From: Nilaparvata lugens
Lineage: Eukaryota > Arthropoda > Insecta > Hemiptera > Delphacidae
Direction: 5' to 3'
Assembly (NCBI RefSeq): GCF_014356525.2
Contig: NC_052505.1
Span: 55,164,808-55,228,807, forward strand
DNA: 64,000 nt
Below the pieces are notes generated by a model. The model did no database searches, was not told where the DNA came from, and saw only the letters and a program-made list of their open reading frames with translations. Below are positions 58,248 through 64,000 of this stretch, piece by piece; position 1 is the first letter of the stretch, and each line of letters starts with the position of its first letter. Position numbers and translations under genes: made by a program.

Positions 58248-59129
58248 TGTGATGCGACCTGAGAAATCATGCCTTAAGTCGGCAGAGCAAAAATGTCAGT
58301 AGACCTCAAAATAGCTTTATAGGTTGGAAATCATGATTTTGAGATTGTCATGCCATCTGTTGAATTAGTTTATCAACTACATGCTAGTGGCAGTCACAGT
58401 GTTACCAACATTCTCTTTTAATACTAAAAACCACGTTTAAAATCATATGACACTCTGATGAAATCATGCCTTAAGTCGGTAATGTTGAATCCCCATAGCG
58501 ACTTAAGGCATGTTTTTGTTTGTGCTTGCTTTTCAAGTGTATAGGTTAGAAAAGTATCCAAGTACCTAAGTTACATGACTATTGCTCTTTTATGACTGAA
58601 ATTATTCTTATTATCATTATACTTGATTGAGTTAGTTTAGGTAAGCTCCATTTTCATTGTGTTGTAATAATGCCTTTAGTTAATGTATATTGAAAACATT
58701 CTTATTAATTGGAACACTGATTTCTATTTATGAGTACAAAAAGTAAACTCTTCCATCAAATTAAGCGCACTTTTTATTTTCAAGTTCACTTTTACACACT
58801 AAGCATGCAGAATTTTCATCAAAAAATTTTTTAGTTACTATGATCTTATTCTACATGACTTACTGAACATTTTGATTACCTATTCTATAGACTTATCTTC
58901 GAGTATGTGAAAGTTATGAATTTTTCAATACTAGAAAGTTTACGGCCAATTTCCCACATATTGCAAATTTGAGTAATGAATTTTCAAAAATTCATATAAC
59001 ATTCATTTTTAACATTAGAAGGATGAATCTGGTGTTAAATTATTCAAAATTTTGTGCTCTATCAAGATAAAATAAAAAACGAAAAACTGAAAATCCGACT
59101 TAAGGCATGGTTTCTCAGGCTGCATCACA
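58248..59129. mobile_element. Non-autonomous DNA transposon with 33-41 bp TIRs and TA duplication
   Basis: Termini TGTGATGCGACCTGAGAAA... and its complement ...TTTCTCAGGCTGCATCACA match over about 35 bp with three mismatches and are flanked by TA (58246-58247 and 59130-59131). The inner part of the TIR (ATGCCTTAAGTCGG) recurs internally as an inverted pair at 58465-58477 and 58499-58511. There is no transposase frame. It fits a mariner/Tc1-type MITE or a composite of two shorter copies. Confidence 0.78.
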
Positions 59130-59239
59130 TATTTTGTAAAGATTCCAATATTCTTTGGAATAGTAACAGCATATTCACATAGCATATCATAAAGAGAAGA
59201 ACAAATACCATTCTCCAGATGATTATCTTCATTATACAA
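59130..59239 (-). pseudogene. ORF fragment cut by the transposon at 58248-59129
   Basis: A short frame starting with the ATG at 59239 (LENGICSSLYDMLCEY) runs into the transposon terminus at 59129. Its composition resembles real protein, but the remainder was not identified. Confidence 0.35.
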
Positions 59240-59381
59240 CTTCTTCCTTCAAGTGTTGTAAGTATACTGATAAAAATAGATTGCTATCTACAGTGAGCTT
59301 GTACTGCTAACAAATGGGAGAGAATGCTGCAACAAGGTTGAGAGAAACATGTGGTGCTTGCGCATGTGTGCAAGCAGCTAC

Positions 59382-59441
59382 TATAAAATAGATTCTCTTG
59401 TAACCATACACTCATTGAGTGTTCAGTTACAAGAGGATCTA
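59382..59441 (+). promoter_or_regulatory. TATA-box promoter overlapping a hairpin
   Basis: TATAAAA at 59382-59388 is followed 32 bp later by an initiator-like TCATTG (A at 59414). The region 59389-59404 and 59426-59441 forms an inverted repeat (TAGATTCTCTTGTAAC and complement, one mismatch), with a second smaller palindrome (ACACTCATTGAGTGT) in its loop centred on the proposed start site. Confidence 0.5.
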
Positions 59442-59765
59442 TTTCTGTGTGAACAGTGTACTATTCTACTTCTTCTACTTCTTTGACACGAAAAACAGGT
59501 AAGAATTAAAAACAATTACTATTTATTACACACACCACAAAAACATCATGTAAAGCATGTCACTACAACATGCTATGACATAGAAATTGTTAAATTTCAA
59601 CAATTTTAATGTCACTCCATGTTGAAGTGAGATGCTTCACTATAATTGCAAATTTTCTACAATTTGAGTTGAATTCAACAACATTAGTTGTGTTTATTAT
59701 CGATGAATATCTCTGTGGGAGATGAATCTCAGTTACTTCAGTTGTTGAAGCTAGTTGTATTTTTA

Positions 59766-59962
59766 GTAGAATGTGTCACCCATAATGATTCGTTTCCTCT
59801 CGGGCCGAAAGGATGCTGTGTGGGATGTCTTCAGCTAAATCATGTAGCGGCATCCAGGGTTCCAAGAACGGACGATTTACCATATCAATAAACTCGAGCC
59901 CATCATCCTCCTCCTCCTCCTGCTCGAGAAGTGGTACAAGAGAGGAATTCTCCCCATCATCT
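59766..59962 (-). CDS. Acidic protein-like exon or ORF, family unknown
   Basis: The minus strand reads from an acceptor-like AATTTGCAG (about 59962) through an acidic, low-complexity stretch (LLEQEEEEEDDGLEFIDM), then a proline/tryptophan-containing segment (RPFLEPWMPLHDL), to a TGA near 59766. No ATG precedes it, so it would be a last exon. It lies in the first intron of the proposed plus-strand gene. Its composition resembles the minus-strand ORF at 60701-60919. Confidence 0.35.
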
Positions 59963-60700
59963 GCAAATTGTTTCAGTTAAATAAAAATCTATGATTAGTG
60001 ATAATTTTAGTTATAATTTGTTTCAGATTATACACTACTTGTGATCAACAGATTATTGACTTCAACACATAATCCCAACTTGATATCATCAGATTGGCAA
60101 GACAATCTCTACACAAAGTGAGTACTGATATTTCTTGTTTCATATTGGATAGAATCAAACAGTGATTCATCAAATCCATGCATCAAATTAATAAGCATGC
60201 TCTTGTGATGTACATTGCAACAAATAACTATCAAATGAATCAGTAATTTTCCTAGCACATCACTGATCATTTCAATTATATTCTACTTTTTATTAGCAAG
60301 AATGGTATGCTTGCATGATTAGTTCAAATAATTTCTTAGCATAATTCAAATAATATGTATGATCAGTCCAATGAAATCAAAATATACATCTTATTCAATT
60401 TTTAACTGAACTCTGATCAATTCAATTGATATGCTTGATCAGTTCAATTTCAAGGTAATCATTTCAATATTCATGAATTTAAAATTTAGATGTTATTCAA
60501 TTTTTAACTGAACTCCAATCATTTCAAATAATTTGATATCACAATGTGAGCACTTGTAATGTGAACAGATTTTATCCATTGGAAATTAGTTTTTCTCAGT
60601 AAAGTATGAGATTAATCAGATAGTAGCATGCTTTCAATGAATTAATGACATCATAATAATAGTTGTATAAAGATTTGAAATTATCTGTGCACATCACAAG

Positions 60701-60980
60701 TTAATAATATTTGAAATAACTAGCCTTTGAGGGTACAAGGATGGTCTCCTCATCCTCCTCCTCCAGAAAGCATAGCTTTCTCTTCCCCTGTTGCTGCTGC
60801 TGCTGCTTGTTGGAGATCATGGTGAGCGGTACATGCCTCGTCGCCCACTCTGGGTGAAATGTGGATGAGGGTGGAGTGTCCAGAATGATAATTTCCTCAC
60901 TGCTCAAGTCCCTGTCCACAAAGATACCCTGGGTCTCCAGCAGTGACTCATCACTGTTGCATATACAGCGTTACATAAAC
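60701..60980 (-). CDS. Poly-Q, acidic ORF, possible exon of the same minus-strand gene
   Basis: Open from about 60980 (the ATG frame starts at 60919: DRDLSSEEIIILDTPPSS) with a Q6 run, GKRKLCFLEEEDEETILVPSK, and a stop at 60701. It resembles a nuclear regulatory protein in composition only. Whether it is spliced to 59766-59962 could not be decided, because no clean donor was seen after VPSK. It could also be a chance frame in CTG/CTC-rich DNA. Confidence 0.35.
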
Positions 60981-62014
60981 AGCGGTGGTAGCAGTAGCAG
61001 GGGTTGGAAGTTTCTTCTCATTCTGCTGTGCAGCTTGAGCTGCCCAGTAAGATGGGAAGGAAGTGCTTTGTTGAGAAGGAGTGTCTGATAGTATGTACTC
61101 CTGATGTGCAGATATTGATGAGTTCATGATGATGATGAGAAAAAAAGATATATCTATCATGAACATTACTAGTGCTCGAATGAAACTGGGGAATCCAATG
61201 AGAGCTACTTATTGACTCCTTCATTTTTCTCTCTCTGTTTAAGGTTGAGTGAGAGATAGTGCATTTTCCCGCATACACTACAGACAGAAGTGTACCGCAT
61301 CCTTTACACACAAGAGCATTCTGACACGTACAGCAAAGTGCATTCAGAGCTAACAAAATATCAAATCTCTCACACCTCACCGAAGCTCATCCTCTGTTAG
61401 ATTCTGCTTGTAAGTATTAGATTAAAAAGAAAAAAACTACTGTTTTCTCACAAAGCATTGATATGAAATTTCTCAATTAGTCCCAGATATAATATTTCGA
61501 ATGTGAGAGCAATGTAATATCAAATCTACTCATTGATTCTCAATTGGCATCCCATAACTATGTTGAGATATTGAATTTCTTCATTAAGCTCTTTGATTTT
61601 ACAGACTTTGAACGTACATTTTGAATGTAAGAGCAATATGATATCAAATCTTGTTATTGATTTTCAATTAACATCTCGCAACTATGTTAAGTTGCTGAAT
61701 TTCTTCTCAATATTATTGTGATTTTCATTATGTTCGTTGATTTCACAGAGTTCAAGTGTGGAGTGTAGGCTACAGCAAAAACACTCCAGTCTTCGAGGAG
61801 GAAAGACGTGTGAAGACCAAGTAGTACATCTGAGAGTTGGAGTCTAACCAGAGAGATAGCTATAGCCAAAAGCATTACATCATTCATTGCATGTAAGTAT
61901 TATACAATTTTTATTTTTTTTTCCAATCATGATTCTCCAGGACTTTCTTCTTTCCCGATGAATTAATACTACAATACACTTATTCCTGAAAAATCAATAA
62001 TATCTCATTCCTGA

Positions 62015-62507
62015 TTAGGAATTATTTCTACAACACAGTTCATATTGTACAATATCCAGCTTGTTTTCCCACAGCTTCTTCAACATCCGCCTTTTTTTTC
62101 CATTATAGCTAATCTTTTTATATATGCAAAACAGAACATGTATCATCTTTTCATTAGGATTTTCAATGATATATTCACAATATACACATTGCAGATATGA
62201 TTTTTCATGTAAGAAATACCCATTTCTCGCAAAATAGTTTGCTCTATTAATATACCAAGAGCTTGAATGGTTCTGGATGATGGAAAGTAAAAACTTGTTT
62301 TTCATATTGACGTAAAATATTATTGTCAAAATTCTCCTCTTTGCACAAAATATTATCTTGTTTGCGCCATCCATAATTATTCGGACTGCATCGATCATGT
62401 TCCTTACTAGGTTCATCTGTTGACAACCAATTTTCTAAATATATTGAACAAAACACACATTGAACAATGTCAGGTGCACACACAAATCTAAAACCCTGTT
62501 TAGCCAT
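62015..62507 (-). pseudogene. IAP-like gene remnant with two BIR repeats
   Basis: The frame 62507-62247 starts with MAKQGFRFVC and contains IVQCVFC...LENW...DEPSKEHDRCSPN, a BIR zinc site in which the final cysteine position is asparagine. After a frameshift near 62260, the frame 62416-62015 contains a second, degraded BIR (RANYFARNGYF...LQCVYC) without the later histidine-cysteine part in normal spacing. The N-terminal start of the first BIR is missing and no RING is present. BIR proteins inhibit caspases and are common in insect viruses; this may belong to the capsid-gene element or be a host-derived copy. Confidence 0.65.
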
Positions 62508-62736
62508 ATTTTAAGGTGACAACAGACTCGATTCTAATTTCCAACGATTATCAAATGTTAATAAGCTCAATCGCTCAAGCATGAGAATCTGATCCTGGGA
62601 TAACATTTTTGCACTGTACTTGCAGCTTGTCAAATCACAACTGATTTTAGATCAATGTTCACTTGTTTCTATATTTAATTCTATGCCATAGTGATATATT
62701 CTTTGTTTTTTTTTTCAGCCCCCGCTAGTAGCAGAG

Positions 62737-62767
62737 ATGAACCACACCAGAGAATACAGGCTCAAAG
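62737..62767 (+). CDS. First coding codons of the multi-exon gene (partial)
   Basis: The first ATG of the proposed transcript, in the context GCAGAGATGA, encodes MNHTREYRLK plus one base before a donor at 62768. Too short to identify a family. The start is chosen only because the preceding exons lack any ATG. Confidence 0.35.
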
Positions 62768-64000
62768 GTGTGAGTTCACATGCAATTTGAAATCACATTT
62801 CCTTCAAAAACGTTGATCCAGACATTGAAAGTGTACTTGAACACTCAAAACCTTGTGTTTTTGAGATAATAAGAGAGCACACTGCACGTTTCAAAGGAAA
62901 TTTGAAATGGTTTCCAGTTTTAAATGTATTATTGTATAAAATGGTAGTTTTAGAATCAGAGGAATCCAAAGCTGTTTCATCCATTGTGAACCTACATAGT
63001 TATTCCATTGTAACCGAACTGGCAGGTAGATCTGGTAGCAGGCCCAACCAGTTCGGACATAAACTTAAACCTAGTTAGGAGGTCGGCCCAGTCCTGCCTA
63101 TACGACCCTGGAAGAGGCCCTCTGAGTTCAAGTGGGTTGAAATCTCAACCCCAATGGGAAAGAGGCACAAACTCCTCCAGGAGACGCAGACCACAGCAGA
63201 ACTGTTCGACTCTCCCTCTTATCTATTTAACATGCCTTAACTAAGTGAGAACAAGGCGACTGGAGAAACAACGACTGTTGAAATGGAAAAGATTTAATTT
63301 ACGAAATAAATTGATTAGATCAATATTATGTATCCCTCACTAGTTCGCAAGAATGTCCAATTAGTTGTTAACGTTGAAACATAAAATTCTTCTCAACTCA
63401 CATTAAATTCGAATTTTAATACTACACCAAATTAATGCCTTAGACATCGGCTTAAAAAGTAACAAAGGTACATGCATTTAAATACTCTCTACATCATAAA
63501 AATATGCAACTGTCGTCAGGATAATTGTTAACAAAATTATAACTGTCTTCTCGATAATGGTACAATTGAATAAAATGGACAAATTTATTATAAGTGTTCC
63601 TCAATAGTAGGTGAGAGTATCCAATTAGCTGTTAACGTTGGAATATAAAAACCCTTCGTCACTCACGTCCAAATCGAATTCTAATAAAACACTAACATTT
63701 CAATTAAATAACATTCAGAGTAATTATCAACTTGGTCAATTAAATAATATTGAATAATAATAGCACAGTACAACCTATCTCTTACTCCAGCCGCCAAATA
63801 GACTAAGATAAAAATAATTCTCGACAATTTCAAAGGGGAGGTTCGGTCAAATATTAATCAATTATAGTGGCCAGAATAGATTCACTCACCCATGATAATA
63901 ATTCCGAGGGTCACTTTCATTAGGATCCAAATCCGCATCTTGGCTTCTGGATTCAGGTTAGAGTCACACAAATACGTTGTTCCCGCGAATTAATTTATTG
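62768..64000. repeat. Non-coding end with a 273-bp-spaced imperfect repeat
   Basis: 63356-63427 and 63629-63700 are imperfect direct copies (TCCAATTAGTTGTTAACGTTG and variant), and flanking words also recur, giving a tandem unit of about 273 bp. Otherwise no gene is seen. The array might be near the end of a mobile element that runs out of the window. Confidence 0.55.

Larger units (their letters stand above)
59414..62767 (+). other. 5' part of a host-type multi-exon gene with an ATG-free leader
   Basis: Proposed exons: 59414-59498 (donor CAG|GTAAGA), 60027-60117 (acceptor TTTGTTTCAG, donor AAA|GTGAGT), 61244-61409 (pyrimidine tract then AAG, donor CTT|GTAAGT), 61749-61892 (acceptor GATTTCACAG, donor CAT|GTAAGT) and 62719-62767 (T10 tract then CAG, donor AAG|GTGTGA). 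The first four exons, about 490 nt, contain no ATG on this strand, although about nine would be expected by chance. The first ATG is in the fifth exon. Everything is inferred from splice-site appearance; the rest of the gene lies beyond the window. Confidence 0.45.

Noticed and set aside
57950..59239. One gene interrupted by the transposon at 58248-59129
   Set aside because: Removing the transposon leaves stops between the two frames, so a single gene is not supported.

Overview
The window looks like insect nuclear DNA. It is AT-rich, has GT-AG splice signals, microsatellites and many retrotransposons, and shows no bacterial gene organisation. The kinds of LINE, the BEL/Pao element and a Polinton-like capsid cluster suggest a hemipteran such as a planthopper; that placement is an inference. 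Most recognisable coding sequence belongs to mobile elements. Host genes appear only as small exons.

Layout. 1-6555: repeats and non-coding DNA, with an inverted repeat at 690-888 and a GTGA/GTCA microsatellite near 1269-1328. 6556-11739 (+): an apparently intact CR1-like LINE. Its ORF1 carries a FLYWCH-type zinc finger, a coiled coil and an SGNH-esterase domain; its ORF2 carries endonuclease and reverse transcriptase. ORF2 lies in the -1 frame, and the junction has a slippery heptamer, a 6-nt spacer and a long stem-loop. 16063-21475 (-): a decayed BEL/Pao element. 22964-24015: a tRNA-Gly-like sequence, minisatellites and a hairpin. About 24440-28326 (-): an RTE-like LINE that is one uninterrupted reading frame apart from three stop codons. 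32144-32193 (+): a signal-peptide exon. 33947-36075 and 36393-40016 (-): two decayed LINEs with TCAA-type tails. 41920-42603 (-): a LINE ORF1 remnant.

43277-58213 (-) holds a decayed Polinton/adintovirus-like gene cluster. In transcription order it contains a phospholipase A2-domain protein, an adenain-like cysteine protease, a penton-like minor capsid pseudogene, a small overlapping ORF, the double-jelly-roll major capsid pseudogene, a small two-repeat ORF, a conserved uncharacterised protein, a BIR-like ORF and two small ORFs. A second BIR (IAP-like) remnant lies at 62015-62507. No DNA polymerase B, integrase or packaging ATPase was seen. The cluster has been hit by a full-length CR1-like LINE (46328-54102), which is flanked by 766-bp direct repeats of capsid-cluster sequence. 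That LINE was itself split by a second LINE (47984-50331, 14-bp target-site duplication). A short RT fragment (43917-44872, 14-bp duplication) and an 882-bp TIR transposon (58248-59129) also entered the region.

59382-62767 (+) appears to start a host-type gene: a TATA box, then four non-coding exons without any ATG, with the first ATG in the fifth exon. The genes do not form one pathway. The region is a stack of selfish elements, and their order of insertion can be read from the nesting and target-site duplications.
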